From: Pseudomonas batumici
GTDB taxonomy: Bacteria; Pseudomonadota; Gammaproteobacteria; Pseudomonadales; Pseudomonadaceae
Length of the DNA: 64,000 bases
Reading direction: 5' to 3'
NCBI RefSeq assembly: GCF_000820515.1
Contig: NZ_JXDG01000004.1
Location: 1 to 64,000, forward strand
Shown: piece by piece, positions 50,225 to 61,480 of the stretch
Numbering within the stretch: position 1 is the first letter of the stretch
How the letters are laid out: each line of letters begins with the position of its first letter
Program-made: the position numbers and the translations under genes
The notes under the pieces: generated by a model
The model's input: only the letters and a program-made list of their open reading frames with translations
What the model was told of the DNA's origin: nothing
Databases searched by the model: none

Positions 50225-52660
50225 TCAGAACAGGTCGATCGGCGCCGCCTCGTCCGCCGGCAGCGGGCTGCCCGGGGCGCTGCCGCCATTGCCGATTTCG
50301 TTGACCGACGGCGGCGTGTCTTCGCTCTTGAACAGTTCGAAGTAGGCGTTCGGCGTGCCCGGTGTCGCCGCACGGCCGCTCACCGGATCCACTCGCAGGC
50401 TGAGGATGCCTTCCGGCTCCGCCTGGGTGTGGAGCGGTCGACCCTTGAGCGCGGCGCCCATGTAGTCCATCCAGATTGGCAACGCCACCGTGCCGCCGAA
50501 TTCGCGGCGACCCAGGCTCTCGGGTTGGTCGAAGCCGGTCCAGACGGTGGTGATGTAGTCGGAGTTGTAGCCAGTGAACCAGGCATCCTTGGATTCGTTG
50601 GTGGTACCGGTCTTGCCCGCCAGGTCGCCACGACCCAGTGCCAGTGCGCGACGCCCGGTGCCGAGCTTGATCACGTCTTCGAGCATGCTGTTGAGGATGA
50701 AGGTGGTCCGTCCGTCGATGATCTGTTCGGCCACCGCCGGTGCCTGGGCCGCCGGCGCAGGTGCTTCGCTGGTGTTGTTGACGGTGAAGGCTGGCTGGCT
50801 TGGTACCGCGATGCCGCTGCTGGCCGCCGCGCCCGTCGGCACGCTCGGTGGGTTGGCGACGAACAGGGTGTCGCCATTACGGCTTTCGATCTTCTCGATC
50901 AGGTACGGCGCGATCTTGTAGCCGCCGTTGGCGAAGGTGCTCCAGCCAGTGGCAATCTCCATTGGCGTGAGGGTCGCGGTGCCCAGGGCCAGGGACAGGT
51001 TGCGCGGCAGGTCCTGCTTGTTGAAGCCGAACTTGGCGATGTAGTCGATGGTCTTGTCGACGCCCAGGCTTTGCAGCAGGCGAATCGAAACCAGGTTGCG
51101 CGACTTGTACAGCGCCTCGCGCATGCGGATCGGGCCGAGGAAGGTGTTGGTGTCGTTTTTCGGCCGCCAGACCTTGTCCAGGTATTCGTCGACGAACACG
51201 ATCGGCGCGTCGTTCACCAGGCTGGCCGGGGTATAGCCGTTATCCAGGGCGGCGCTGTAGATGAATGGCTTGAAGCTCGAGCCCGGTTGGCGCTTGGCCT
51301 GCGTGGCACGGTTGTAGTTGCTCTGCTCGAAGGCGAAACCACCGACCAGGGCACGAATCGCACCGTTTTGCGGGTCGAGCGAGACCAGCGCACTCTGGGC
51401 CGCCGGTATCTGGCTGAACTTCAGGCTGTTGTCGGCCTGGCGCTGTACGCGGATCAGGTCGCCGACCTGGGCCACGTCGGCCGGTTGCTTGGGCGCGGCA
51501 CCGAGGCTGTTGGTGTTGAGGTACGGACGGGCCCATTTCATGCTGTCCCAGCCGACGATTTCCGGACCGTTGCGGGTCAGCACGTGCAGGCTGGTCTTGT
51601 CCACCTGGGTGACGATGGCCGGGTCCAGGCCGCTGATGGTGCGCTGCTTGCCCAGCTCGGCGATCCAGGCGTCGCGGGTCTTGCCCGGCAGGCGCGATTC
51701 CGGCCCACGGTAGCCGTGGCGCTGGTCATAGGTGATCAGGCCTTCCTCGACCGCGTGGTTGGCCAGTTCCTGAAGGTTGCTCGGCACGGTGGTGGTGACG
51801 CGGAAGCCTTCGGTGTAGGCGTCGCTGCCATAACGACCGACCATTTCCGCGCGAGCCATTTCGGCGATGTACGGCGCGTTCACTTCCGGCGTCGGCACGT
51901 GGTAGCTGGCGTTGATCGGCTCGACGATGGCGGCCTGGTAGGCGGCTTCATCGATCTTGCCCAATTTGTACATGCGGCCCAGGATCCAGTCGCGGCGCTC
52001 CTTGGCGCGCACCGGGTTGGCCAGCGGGTTGAAACGCGACGGGGCCTTCGGCAGGCCGGCGATCATGGCCATCTGGGCCAGGGTGATGTCGCGGATCGAC
52101 TTGCCGTAATAAACCTGTGACGCCGCTTCGATACCATAGGCACGGTTGCCCAGGTAGATCTTGTTCACGTACAGCTCGAGGATCTCGTCCTTGGTCAGCT
52201 GGCGCTCGATCTGCAAGGCGAGGAGGATTTCGTTGGTCTTGCGCGAGAAGCTGCGCTCGCTGGACAGGAAGAAGTTCTTCGCCACCTGCATGGTGATGGT
52301 GCTGCCGCCTGACTGGATGTGCCCGCTCTTGACCAGCTGGGTCGCGGCGCGCATCAGGCTGCTGGGGTCGACGCCATAGTGGTTGGCGAAGTTGTCATCC
52401 TCGGCGCTCAGCAAGGCGTTGATGAAGTTCGGCGGAATGTCGGCGAAACGCAGGGGCGAACGGCGCATTTCGCCGAACTCGGCGATCAGCTTGCCATCGC
52501 TGGTGTAGACCCTGAGCGGAATCTGCAACTGTATGCTGCGCAAAGTCTCGACGGACGGCAGGCCCGGACTAAGATAAAGAAATGCGCCGCTCAAGACGAG
52601 CAGCAGCCCGCAGAACACGGCGACGAAAGACCACCCGAAAAACTTCAGCAGACGAATCAA
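50225..52660 (-). CDS. ponA: Penicillin-binding protein 1A (bifunctional)
   Basis: An 811-residue class A PBP. One N-terminal membrane helix (FFGWSFVAVFCGLLLVLSGAFLYL), the GT51 glycosyltransferase domain with EDDNFANHYGVD and GGSTITMQVAKN, an OB-like insert and the transpeptidase with SxxK in GSSFKPF, SRN-type SKSRN region and KTGTTN near residue 690. The C-terminus is acidic and Pro-rich. It polymerises and cross-links peptidoglycan. Divergent from pilM, the usual arrangement. Confidence 0.96.
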   Translation of the reverse strand: MIRLLKFFGWSFVAVFCGLLLVLSGAFLYLSPGLPSVETLRSIQLQIPLRVYTSDGKLIAEFGEMRRSPLRFADIPPNFINALLSAEDDNFANHYGVDPSSLMRAATQLVKSGHIQSGGSTITMQVAKNFFLSSERSFSRKTNEILLALQIERQLTKDEILELYVNKIYLGNRAYGIEAASQVYYGKSIRDITLAQMAMIAGLPKAPSRFNPLANPVRAKERRDWILGRMYKLGKIDEAAYQAAIVEPINASYHVPTPEVNAPYIAEMARAEMVGRYGSDAYTEGFRVTTTVPSNLQELANHAVEEGLITYDQRHGYRGPESRLPGKTRDAWIAELGKQRTISGLDPAIVTQVDKTSLHVLTRNGPEIVGWDSMKWARPYLNTNSLGAAPKQPADVAQVGDLIRVQRQADNSLKFSQIPAAQSALVSLDPQNGAIRALVGGFAFEQSNYNRATQAKRQPGSSFKPFIYSAALDNGYTPASLVNDAPIVFVDEYLDKVWRPKNDTNTFLGPIRMREALYKSRNLVSIRLLQSLGVDKTIDYIAKFGFNKQDLPRNLSLALGTATLTPMEIATGWSTFANGGYKIAPYLIEKIESRNGDTLFVANPPSVPTGAAASSGIAVPSQPAFTVNNTSEAPAPAAQAPAVAEQIIDGRTTFILNSMLEDVIKLGTGRRALALGRGDLAGKTGTTNESKDAWFTGYNSDYITTVWTGFDQPESLGRREFGGTVALPIWMDYMGAALKGRPLHTQAEPEGILSLRVDPVSGRAATPGTPNAYFELFKSEDTPPSVNEIGNGGSAPGSPLPADEAAPIDLF

Positions 52661-52752
52661 GGCTTGTGGATTTCCAGATAAAAGAATGAGTTAGGCGTCA
52701 GGCTAAATTCGCAGCAAGCGCAGGTTCCGCGATTCGGAAAAAAACGCTGGGC

Positions 52753-52782
52753 ATTATAAGCATTTTTGGGCGTGAGCGTCAT
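52753..52782 (-). promoter_or_regulatory. Candidate promoter of ponA
   Basis: On the minus strand ATGACG, 18 bases, then a perfect TATAAT; transcription would start about 86 bases before the ponA ATG. The -35 box matches 4 of 6 consensus bases. Confidence 0.5.
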
Positions 52783-52836
52783 TTGCGCTTATGTCAAGAC
52801 TGCTATTAAATGCCCTTGATCATAAAGGGTCCGTAA

Positions 52837-53928
<1,092 letters not shown>

Positions 53929-53929
53929 T

Positions 53930-54496
53930 ATGGCGCGCATCAACCTTCTGCCCTGGCGCGAGCAACTGCGCGAAGAGCGTCGCAAGCGTTTCCTGACGGC
54001 CCTGGTCGGCGTGCTGGTGGTGGCGGTCGGCGTGGTCTTGCTGACGGACCGCTACTTCAGCGGCGCCGTCGACCGGCAGGTCGCTCGCAATGCCTACCTG
54101 AACAAGGAAATCGCCCAGCTCGACAGCCGGATCAAGCAGATCAGCGAGCTCAAGGCGCGTCGCCAGCAACTGATCGAGCGCATGAAGATCATCCAGGACC
54201 TGCAGGGCAACCGCTCCATCAGTGGGCGGGTCTTCGATCAACTGGTCCGGACCCTGCCGGACGGCGTGTATTTCACCGCAGTGAAGATGACAGACAAGAC
54301 CATCGCGATCAGCGGTGCGGCCGAGTCCAACAACCGGGTTTCGGATCTGATGCGCAACCTCGAAGCCTCCGATTGGCTCACCGGCCCCACGTTGACCGAG
54401 GTCAAGGCGACCACCGCCGGCGCGGTGGACCAGGCCAATACGTTCCAGTTGAGCGTGCGCCAGACCCAGCCGAAGTCCGAGGGGGCGGCCAAATGA
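53930..54496 (+). CDS. pilN: Type IV pilus assembly protein PilN
   Basis: A 188-residue bitopic protein. The conserved N-terminus MARINLLPWREQLREERR binds PilM; a membrane helix follows (FLTALVGVLVVAVGVVLL), then a coiled coil and a ferredoxin-like periplasmic domain. It pairs with PilO. Its stop overlaps the pilO start. Confidence 0.96.
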   Translation: MARINLLPWREQLREERRKRFLTALVGVLVVAVGVVLLTDRYFSGAVDRQVARNAYLNKEIAQLDSRIKQISELKARRQQLIERMKIIQDLQGNRSISGRVFDQLVRTLPDGVYFTAVKMTDKTIAISGAAESNNRVSDLMRNLEASDWLTGPTLTEVKATTAGAVDQANTFQLSVRQTQPKSEGAAK

Positions 54497-55122
54497 ATGT
54501 TTCCACCTGGATGGAAAGCCTGCGCAAGATCGACCTTGCCGACCTCGACATGCAGAACATCGGCTCCTGGCCGGTGGTGGTCAAGGTGGCGAGTGGCGTA
54601 CTGACCGCGATCCTGGTCCTGGCCCTGGGGTACAACTTCTATATCAAGGACCTGACCGATCAACTGGATCAGCAGCGCGGGGTGGAAGTGACCCTCAAGG
54701 AGCAGTTCGCCACCAAGGCGCACCTGGCCGCCAACCTTGAAGCCTATACCCGACAGATGCAGGAGATGGAGGACTCGTTCGGCGCCTTGCTCAAGCAGTT
54801 GCCGAGCGACACCGAAGTGCCGGGACTGCTGGAAGACATCACGCGCACAGGCTTGGGCAGCGGGCTGGAGTTCGAGGAGATCAAGCTTTTGCCCGAAGTC
54901 ACGCAGCAGTTCTATATCGAGTTGCCGATCCAGATCACCGTGACCGGTGCCTATCACGACCTGGCCACCTTTGTCAGTGGCGTGGCCGCCCTGCCACGGA
55001 TCGTGACCCTGCATGATTTCGAGATCAAGCCGATTGCCCCGTCCGCGTCCGGCGGCAACAAGTTGCGCATGAGCATTCTGGCCAAGACCTATCGCTACAA
55101 CGACAAGGGGCTGCAGAAATGA
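54493..55122 (+). CDS. pilO: Type IV pilus assembly protein PilO
   Basis: A 209-residue inner-membrane protein with a short cytoplasmic start, a membrane helix (VVVKVASGVLTAILVLALGYNFYI), a coiled coil (DLTDQLDQQRGVEVTLKEQ) and a periplasmic ferredoxin-like domain. It dimerises with PilN and contacts PilP. The ATG overlaps the pilN stop (ATGA). Confidence 0.96.
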   Translation: MNVSTWMESLRKIDLADLDMQNIGSWPVVVKVASGVLTAILVLALGYNFYIKDLTDQLDQQRGVEVTLKEQFATKAHLAANLEAYTRQMQEMEDSFGALLKQLPSDTEVPGLLEDITRTGLGSGLEFEEIKLLPEVTQQFYIELPIQITVTGAYHDLATFVSGVAALPRIVTLHDFEIKPIAPSASGGNKLRMSILAKTYRYNDKGLQK

Positions 55123-55646
55123 GCCGCTTGCAAGCGATCTGTATGGCCCTGCTGGCGCTGATGCTGGGTGGCTGCGGCAACGGCAACGACTTCAGCGACC
55201 TGGATGCGTACATGAAAGAGGTGCGGGCGCGTCCGGCGGGGAGTATCGAGCCGACGCCGAAGTTTCGCGCCTACGAGACGTTCACCTACAGTGCCGCCGC
55301 GCTGCGCAGCCCGTTCCAGCCGCCGATGAAGATCGACCTGGTCAATCGCCAGAAAGGCTCCCACGAGGTCAAGCCTGATCCGAATCGGACCAAGCAGTTC
55401 CTCGAGGGCTTCAACATCGAGCAGTTCGAGATGGTCGGCACGCTATCCAATGCCAGCGGCACCTTTGCCTTGTTGCGTGGGGCCGGTGGTGTTCATCGAT
55501 TGAAAGTGGGCGACTACCTGGGACGCAATGATGGCCGTATCGTGGCCATCACCGACTCCCAGGTCGAGGTGATCGAGATCGTTCCGGATGGCGAAGGCGC
55601 CTGGCTGGAACGACCGCGCACCATCCCTTTGAAAGAGCACTCATAG
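55119..55646 (+). CDS. pilP: Type IV pilus assembly lipoprotein PilP
   Basis: A 175-residue inner-membrane lipoprotein. The lipobox is MLGGC with Cys19 as the acylated residue; a disordered linker is followed by the beta-sandwich domain (LEGFNIEQFEMVGTLSNASGTFALLRG, HRLKVGDYLGRNDGRI) that links PilN/O to the PilQ secretin. Confidence 0.96.
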   Translation: MSRLQAICMALLALMLGGCGNGNDFSDLDAYMKEVRARPAGSIEPTPKFRAYETFTYSAAALRSPFQPPMKIDLVNRQKGSHEVKPDPNRTKQFLEGFNIEQFEMVGTLSNASGTFALLRGAGGVHRLKVGDYLGRNDGRIVAITDSQVEVIEIVPDGEGAWLERPRTIPLKEHS

Positions 55647-55657
55647 TGGAATTCGAT

Positions 55658-57727
55658 ATGAACAGGATCATTTCCTCCCTCGGCATTTCGCTATGGATAG
55701 CGCTGGTATCGCCGATGGTGTTGGCGGCCAACCTGAAAACCCTGGATGTGGCGGCGTTGCCCGGGGATCGGGTGGAGCTGAAGCTGGGCTTCGACAGCCC
55801 GCCCAGCGCGCCCCACGGCTACACCACCGACCAGCCGGCGCGTATCGCCCTGGACCTGGCCGGTGTCTCCAGCCAGTTGGCCAACAAGACCCGCGACCTG
55901 GGGGTGGGCAATGCGCGCAGCGTCACCGTGGTCGAGGCCAAGGACCGCACACGGCTGATCATCAACCTGACCAAGCCGGCGCCCTACAGTACGCGTATCG
56001 AAGGCAGCAACCTGTTCGTGGTGGTGGGGCAGGGTACGGGTGCCCCGGCAGCAGCCAGCATGCCAAGGCCCGCGGCGGCGGTGGCACTGCCGGCGCGGAC
56101 GGCGCCCAGACCCTATGCGGCGGTGGGCCGGGCGATCCGTAATGTCGACTTCCAGCGTGGCGAGCAGGGTGAGGGCAATGTGATCATCGAGCTGTCCGAT
56201 CCGTCCATCAGCCCGGATATCCAGGAACGTGGCGGCAAGATCAGCGTGGACTTCGCCAAGACCCAATTGCCCGATCCACTGCGGGTTCGCCTGGACGTGA
56301 AGGACTTCGCCACGCCGGTGCAGTTCGTCAACGCCAGTGCCGCCGCCGACAAGGCGAGCATTTCCATCGAACCCAGCGGTGCCTTCGATTACTCGACGTA
56401 CCAGACCGACAACAAGCTGACCATCAGCGTGCGCCCGCTCACCGCCGACGATGTGCAGCGGCGTAACACCGAGCGTTTCGTCTACAGCGGCGAAAAGCTC
56501 TCGCTGAACTTTCAGGACATCGACGTGCGTTCGGTGCTGCAACTGATCGCCGACTTCACCAACCTCAACCTGGTGGCCAGTGACACGGTGCAGGGCGGCA
56601 TCACCCTGCGCCTGCAGAACGTGCCCTGGGACCAGGCGCTGGACCTGGTGCTGAAAACCAAGGGCCTGGACAAGCGCAAGATCGGCAACGTGCTGCTGGT
56701 GGCCCCGGCGGACGAGATCGCCGCCCGCGAGCGCCAGGAGCTGGAGTCGCAGAAACAGATCGCCGAGCTGGCGCCGTTGCGCCGTGAGCTGTTGCAGGTC
56801 AACTACGCGAAAGCGGCGGATATCGCCAAGTTGTTCCAGTCGGTGACCAGCGCCGAGTCCAAGGCCGACGAGCGTGGCTCGATCACCGTGGATGAGCGCA
56901 CCAACAACATCATCGCCTACCAGACCCAGGACCGTCTCGACGAGCTGCGGCGCATCGTTGCCCAGCTGGACATTCCGGTACGCCAGGTGATGATCGAGGC
57001 GCGTATCGTCGAAGCCAACGTCGGCTATGACAAGCAGCTCGGCGCCCGCTGGGGCGGCAAGATCAGTGGCGGCAACTGGAATACCTCGGGTGGCTCGCCG
57101 ACCCTCTCCAAGCTGACCGGCCAGAGCAGCAGCACGCCGTTCGTCGACCTCGGGGCGACCACCGCCACCTCCGGGATCGGCATCGGCTTCGTGACCAACA
57201 ACACGACCCTGGACCTGGAACTCAGTGCCATGGAAAAAACCGGTAACGGCGAAGTGGTTTCCCAGCCCAAGGTGGTCACTTCCGATAAGGAAACCGCCAA
57301 GATCCTCAAGGGCACCGAGATTCCGTACCAGGAATCCAGTTCCAGCGGCGCGACCTCGGTGGCCTTCAAGGAAGCCTCGTTGTCCCTGGAAGTGACCCCG
57401 CAGATCACCCCGGACAACCGGATCATCATGGAAGTGAAGGTGACCAAGGATGAGCCGGACTACCAGAACGTGCTGAACAACGTGCCGCCGATCAAGAAGA
57501 ACCAGGTCAACGCCAAGGTCCTGGTCAACGACGGCGAAACCGTGGTGATTGGCGGCGTGTTCTCCAATACCCAGAGCAAAACCGAAGAGAAGGTGCCATT
57601 TCTCGGCGATGTGCCGTATGTTGGCCGTCTTTTCCGTCGAGACATTGTCTCGGAAGCAAAATCCGAGCTGCTGGTATTCCTGACTCCGCGTATCATGAAT
57701 AACCAGGCGATTGCTGTGAGTCGTTGA
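55658..57727 (+). CDS. pilQ: Type IV pilus secretin PilQ
   Basis: A 689-residue outer-membrane secretin. Signal peptide [23 protein letters not shown]; two AMIN domains binding peptidoglycan (about residues 30-130 and 150-245), STN/N0 domain ([20 protein letters not shown]), N1 domain, and the secretin core with [15 protein letters not shown] and [12 protein letters not shown] prefer the ATG at 55658; a GTG at 55646, overlapping the pilP stop, is the alternative and adds four residues. Confidence 0.96.
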   Translation: MNRIISSLGISLWIALVSPMVLAANLKTLDVAALPGDRVELKLGFDSPPSAPHGYTTDQPARIALDLAGVSSQLANKTRDLGVGNARSVTVVEAKDRTRLIINLTKPAPYSTRIEGSNLFVVVGQGTGAPAAASMPRPAAAVALPARTAPRPYAAVGRAIRNVDFQRGEQGEGNVIIELSDPSISPDIQERGGKISVDFAKTQLPDPLRVRLDVKDFATPVQFVNASAAADKASISIEPSGAFDYSTYQTDNKLTISVRPLTADDVQRRNTERFVYSGEKLSLNFQDIDVRSVLQLIADFTNLNLVASDTVQGGITLRLQNVPWDQALDLVLKTKGLDKRKIGNVLLVAPADEIAARERQELESQKQIAELAPLRRELLQVNYAKAADIAKLFQSVTSAESKADERGSITVDERTNNIIAYQTQDRLDELRRIVAQLDIPVRQVMIEARIVEANVGYDKQLGARWGGKISGGNWNTSGGSPTLSKLTGQSSSTPFVDLGATTATSGIGIGFVTNNTTLDLELSAMEKTGNGEVVSQPKVVTSDKETAKILKGTEIPYQESSSSGATSVAFKEASLSLEVTPQITPDNRIIMEVKVTKDEPDYQNVLNNVPPIKKNQVNAKVLVNDGETVVIGGVFSNTQSKTEEKVPFLGDVPYVGRLFRRDIVSEAKSELLVFLTPRIMNNQAIAVSR

Positions 57728-57731
57728 TTCT

Positions 57732-58250
57732 GTGCGAAATTTGATTCTTGTAGGGCCTATGGGGGCTGGAAAGAGCACCATAGGCCGTTTGCTGGCCAAA
57801 GAGCTGCGCCTGCCTTTCAAAGATTCCGACAAGGAAATTGAACTGCGTACCGGCGCGAATATCCCGTGGATCTTCGACAAGGAAGGCGAGCCGGGGTTTC
57901 GCGACCGCGAACAGGCGATGATTGCCGAGCTGTGCGCGTCTGACGGCGTGGTGCTGGCCACCGGCGGCGGCGCGGTCATGCGCGACGAAAACCGCCAGGC
58001 CCTGCACGCCGGTGGCCGGGTGGTCTACCTGCACGCTTCGGTGGAGCAGCAGGTGGGGCGCACGGCGCGTGATCGCAACCGGCCGTTGCTGCGTACCGCC
58101 GACCCGGCCAAGACCCTGCGTGACCTGCTGGCGATCCGTGATCCGCTGTATCGGGAAATCGCCGATCTGGTGATAGAAACCGATGAGCGACCGCCGCGTA
58201 TGGTGGTGCTGGACATCCTTGAACGCTTGCAGCAGCTGCCTCCCCGTTAA
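57732..58250 (+). CDS. aroK: Shikimate kinase
   Basis: A 172-residue kinase of the shikimate pathway. GTG start ([22 protein letters not shown], Walker A included), shikimate-binding Asp in [16 protein letters not shown] and the GGGAVM loop; lid residues RNRPLL. It follows pilQ by 4 bases and is probably co-transcribed with it and with aroB. Confidence 0.97.
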   Translation: MRNLILVGPMGAGKSTIGRLLAKELRLPFKDSDKEIELRTGANIPWIFDKEGEPGFRDREQAMIAELCASDGVVLATGGGAVMRDENRQALHAGGRVVYLHASVEQQVGRTARDRNRPLLRTADPAKTLRDLLAIRDPLYREIADLVIETDERPPRMVVLDILERLQQLPPR

Positions 58251-58399
58251 AGCGTGGGAGGAAATGCGCTATTCTCGACCACCGCCATGCTCGGGGTCGT
58301 TCATGGCTCAAAGCCATCGGGCCGCGTCCACACCAGACGCCGCCGACAATCGTTAATCCTGAGACTGGACGGGCGCGTCCATCTTCACTGTGGGGACAC

Positions 58400-59500
58400 A
58401 TGCAGACACTTAAGGTCGATCTTGGCGAGCGTAGCTACCCGATTCACATTGGCGAAGGGCTGCTGGACCAGCCCGGGCTGCTGACGCCGCACATTGCCGG
58501 TCGGCAGGTTGCCATTATCTCCAATGCAACCGTCGCTCCGCTCTACCTCGAGCGCCTGACCCGCAGCCTTTCGGCCTATTCCGTGATCTCGGTGGTGTTG
58601 CCCGACGGCGAGGCCTTCAAGACCTGGGAGACCCTGCAACTGATTTTCGACGGCCTGCTGACGGCCCGCCATGACCGCCGCACCACCGTGATCGCCCTGG
58701 GCGGCGGGGTGATCGGCGACATGGCCGGCTTTGCGGCGGCCTGCTACCAGCGCGGCGTGGACTTCATCCAGGTGCCGACCACCCTGTTGTCCCAGGTCGA
58801 CTCGTCGGTGGGCGGCAAGACCGGGATCAACCACCCGCTGGGCAAGAACATGATCGGCGCCTTCTACCAGCCCAATGTGGTGCTGATCGATACCACGACC
58901 CTGAACACGCTGCCGGCCCGTGAGCTGTCGGCGGGCCTGGCGGAAGTGATCAAGTACGGCCTGATCTGCGACGAACCCTTCCTGACCTGGCTCGAAGCCC
59001 ATGTCGACCAGTTGCGCGCCCTGGACCAGGGCGCCCTGACCGTCGCCATCGAGCGCTCCTGCGCGGCCAAGGCCGCCGTGGTCGGTGCCGATGAGCGCGA
59101 GTCCGGCGTGCGGGCCACGCTCAACCTCGGGCACACCTTTGGCCACGCCATCGAAACCCACATGGGCTATGGTGTCTGGCTGCACGGCGAAGCCGTGGCG
59201 GCGGGAACCGTGATGGCGCTGGAAATGTCCACGCGCCTGGGCTGGATCAGTGCCCAGGAGCGTGATCGCGGTATTCGTCTGTTCCAGCGTGCCGGCTTGC
59301 CGGTCATTCCGCCGGAGGAAATGACCGAGGCCGATTTTCTCGAACATATGGCAATTGACAAGAAAGTGATCGACGGTCGCCTGCGCCTGGTGCTGTTGCG
59401 CCGAATGGGCGAAGCCGTGGTGACCGACGATTATCCGAAAGAAGTTCTACAGGCCACGCTGGGGGCGGACTACCGCGCTCTGGCTCAGCTTAAAGGTTGA
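58400..59500 (+). CDS. aroB: 3-dehydroquinate synthase
   Basis: A 366-residue NAD+- and zinc-dependent enzyme making 3-dehydroquinate from DAHP. Motifs: [51 protein letters not shown] and the zinc ligands in [11 protein letters not shown] and LHGEAVAAG. It lies 149 bases after aroK and 10 before damX. Confidence 0.97.
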   Translation: MQTLKVDLGERSYPIHIGEGLLDQPGLLTPHIAGRQVAIISNATVAPLYLERLTRSLSAYSVISVVLPDGEAFKTWETLQLIFDGLLTARHDRRTTVIALGGGVIGDMAGFAAACYQRGVDFIQVPTTLLSQVDSSVGGKTGINHPLGKNMIGAFYQPNVVLIDTTTLNTLPARELSAGLAEVIKYGLICDEPFLTWLEAHVDQLRALDQGALTVAIERSCAAKAAVVGADERESGVRATLNLGHTFGHAIETHMGYGVWLHGEAVAAGTVMALEMSTRLGWISAQERDRGIRLFQRAGLPVIPPEEMTEADFLEHMAIDKKVIDGRLRLVLLRRMGEAVVTDDYPKEVLQATLGADYRALAQLKG

Positions 59501-59510
59501 TAGGATTCCG

Positions 59511-61130
59511 ATGACCAGTTTGCATGCCGACGAGGCTTTCCTCGGCCATTACCAGTTAAGTCACGACCCTTTCGCTCCCCGGGTGCCTGGCTTCAAGTTC
59601 TTCCCCGCCCAGCGCAAGCCGGTGCTCGGGCAATTGCACCACCTGGCCCGTTACAGCCAGTTGCTGCTGGTGGTCACCGGCCCGCAGGGCAGTGGCAAGA
59701 CGCTGCTGCGCCAGGCGCTGGTGGCGAGCACCAACAAGCAGTCGGTGCAAAGCGTGGTGGTCTCCGCGCGCGGCGCCGGCGATGCGGCGGGTGTGCTGCG
59801 GCAGATCGCCCAGGCGCTGAATGTCGCCCAGGCCGATATCCGCGAGATCCTCAACCAGGTGGTGCAACTGGCGCTGACCGGCCAGGAGGTCTACCTGCTG
59901 GTGGACGATGCCGAGTCGCTCGACGACTCCGCCATCGAGGCCCTGCTGGCCCTGGCGGCCGGCGCGCCGGAAGGTCGTCCCCATGTGTTCCTGTTCGGCG
60001 AATCGTCGCTGATCGCGGCGCTGGAGCAGCATGGCGCGGAGGAAGAACGCTTCCACGTGATCGAACTGCAGCCCTACACCGAAGAAGAAACACGTGAATA
60101 CCTGGCGCAGCGTCTTGATGGCGCAGGTCAGGGAATCGAACTTTTTTCCGCTGAGCAGATCACTGAGATTCACGAAGGCGCCGAGGGTTGGCCTGGCAAC
60201 ATCAACCAGGTCGCCCGTGACGCCATGATCGAAGCCATGATCGCCAGCCGCTCCGCGGTGAAGCGTCCAAGTATGGGGTTCAAGATGCCTAAGAAGCAGG
60301 TATTGGCGTTGTCCGCCGTGGTAGTGGTCGCCGTCGCCGCGGCCTGGGTGATTCCGGGGCGCAACAAGGCGCCGTCGACTGCCGGCACAACCGCCAGCGA
60401 GCAGGCGCAATTGCCATTGGGGCAGGCACCGAAGCCGAACGCCTCGGGTAACCCGACGGTGGAATTCGCCGGTAATTCGCAACCGATGCCGCTACCGTTG
60501 GTCGGTCAGTCGCAGCCGGTGATGCGCGGTCCGTTGGCCGAAGCGGCTGGCGGCAGTGGCGGTCTCGAAGGCGATGATGACGTTGCGCCGCCGGTTGACG
60601 GTGGTCCGGCCAAGCCACCGACCGTCACCACCATTGCGCCGCCTGTCGGCGTGCCAGCGGGCCCTACACCGACCCCGACGCCGACTCCGGTGCCCAAGCC
60701 GGCCCCCGCCCCGGTGGCCGCTGCCAAACCGGCCCAGACTCCGGTTCCGGTGCCCAAGCCGGTCGCCAAGGCGCCGGAGAAGGTCGTCGAGAAGGCCGTT
60801 GAGAAACCGGCGGCACCGGCCAAGGCCGTCGCGACCGCGACCGGTCACAGCTGGTACAGCGGCCAGGCGCCGGGTAACTACGTGGTGCAGATCCTCGGCA
60901 CCAGCTCCGAGACCACCGCGCAGAATTTCGTCAAGGAGCAGGGCGGCGAGTACCGTTACTTCAAGAAAGTGCTCAACGGCAAGCCGCTCTACGTGATCAC
61001 CTACGGCAGCTTCTCCAACCGCGATGCCGCCATCAACGCCATCAAGGCCTTGCCAGCGAAGGTTCAGGCTGGTAAACCTTGGCCTCGTACTGTCGCCAGC
61101 GTCCAACAGGACCTCGCTACAACTCGCTGA
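59511..61130 (+). CDS. damX: AAA ATPase with SPOR domain (DamX-like)
   Basis: A 539-residue protein: N-terminal AAA (ExeA-like) ATPase with Walker A TGPQGSGKT and VYLLVDDAESL, a membrane helix around residues 264-284 (VLALSAVVVVAVAAAWVIPG), a long Pro/Ala/Thr-rich linker with repeated VPKP units, and a C-terminal SPOR domain (YVVQILGTSSETTAQNFV, YVITYGSFSNRDAAINAI). The SPOR domain directs it to the septum. E. coli DamX lacks a full ATPase; the fused form is usual in Pseudomonas. Confidence 0.9.
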   Translation: MTSLHADEAFLGHYQLSHDPFAPRVPGFKFFPAQRKPVLGQLHHLARYSQLLLVVTGPQGSGKTLLRQALVASTNKQSVQSVVVSARGAGDAAGVLRQIAQALNVAQADIREILNQVVQLALTGQEVYLLVDDAESLDDSAIEALLALAAGAPEGRPHVFLFGESSLIAALEQHGAEEERFHVIELQPYTEEETREYLAQRLDGAGQGIELFSAEQITEIHEGAEGWPGNINQVARDAMIEAMIASRSAVKRPSMGFKMPKKQVLALSAVVVVAVAAAWVIPGRNKAPSTAGTTASEQAQLPLGQAPKPNASGNPTVEFAGNSQPMPLPLVGQSQPVMRGPLAEAAGGSGGLEGDDDVAPPVDGGPAKPPTVTTIAPPVGVPAGPTPTPTPTPVPKPAPAPVAAAKPAQTPVPVPKPVAKAPEKVVEKAVEKPAAPAKAVATATGHSWYSGQAPGNYVVQILGTSSETTAQNFVKEQGGEYRYFKKVLNGKPLYVITYGSFSNRDAAINAIKALPAKVQAGKPWPRTVASVQQDLATTR

Positions 61131-61480
61131 AGAATCGGCGGCCTTATCCAGGCCGCCCTCCCGGCACCTCAAAATTTCCGCAACGGCATGCTGCTTCCAA
61201 AGCCGCGTGCCTTGTGGTGTCTGCGTTAGAGTGGTTTTGAGTCGTCACGGTCAAAATTCAAAAATATTTTGACTAGCACGAGATATCGCTTTAAACCTTT
61301 CATAAATGCGACATGAATTTTCGACATTTCGTCGTTAAATTTGTGGGGCGTCTATGTCGGTGTGTACAATGACCTCCCTTTTGCCCCTGCAAAGCCGGCG
61401 TACGTTCGGCGTGGATGGTAAGTGGTTGAATTGAAAAGAAATTTGCCTCGTTAAAGAGGCAGCCTGGTGAGAAAGTGTCT
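61131..61480. other. damX-gltB intergenic region
   Basis: These 350 bases hold a perfect 8-bp hairpin just after damX (GGCGGCCT/AGGCCGCC, 61137-61157; no T-run), an AT-rich central part and a candidate gltB promoter. GCCTC-GTTAAA-GAGGC close to the gltB start (61446-61461) could form a small hairpin in the leader. No gene or repeat element seen. Confidence 0.6.
61341..61370 (+). promoter_or_regulatory. Candidate promoter of gltB
   Basis: TTGTGG, 18 bases, then TACAAT, about 105 bases before the gltB ATG. The -10 box is good; the -35 is weak. Confidence 0.35.
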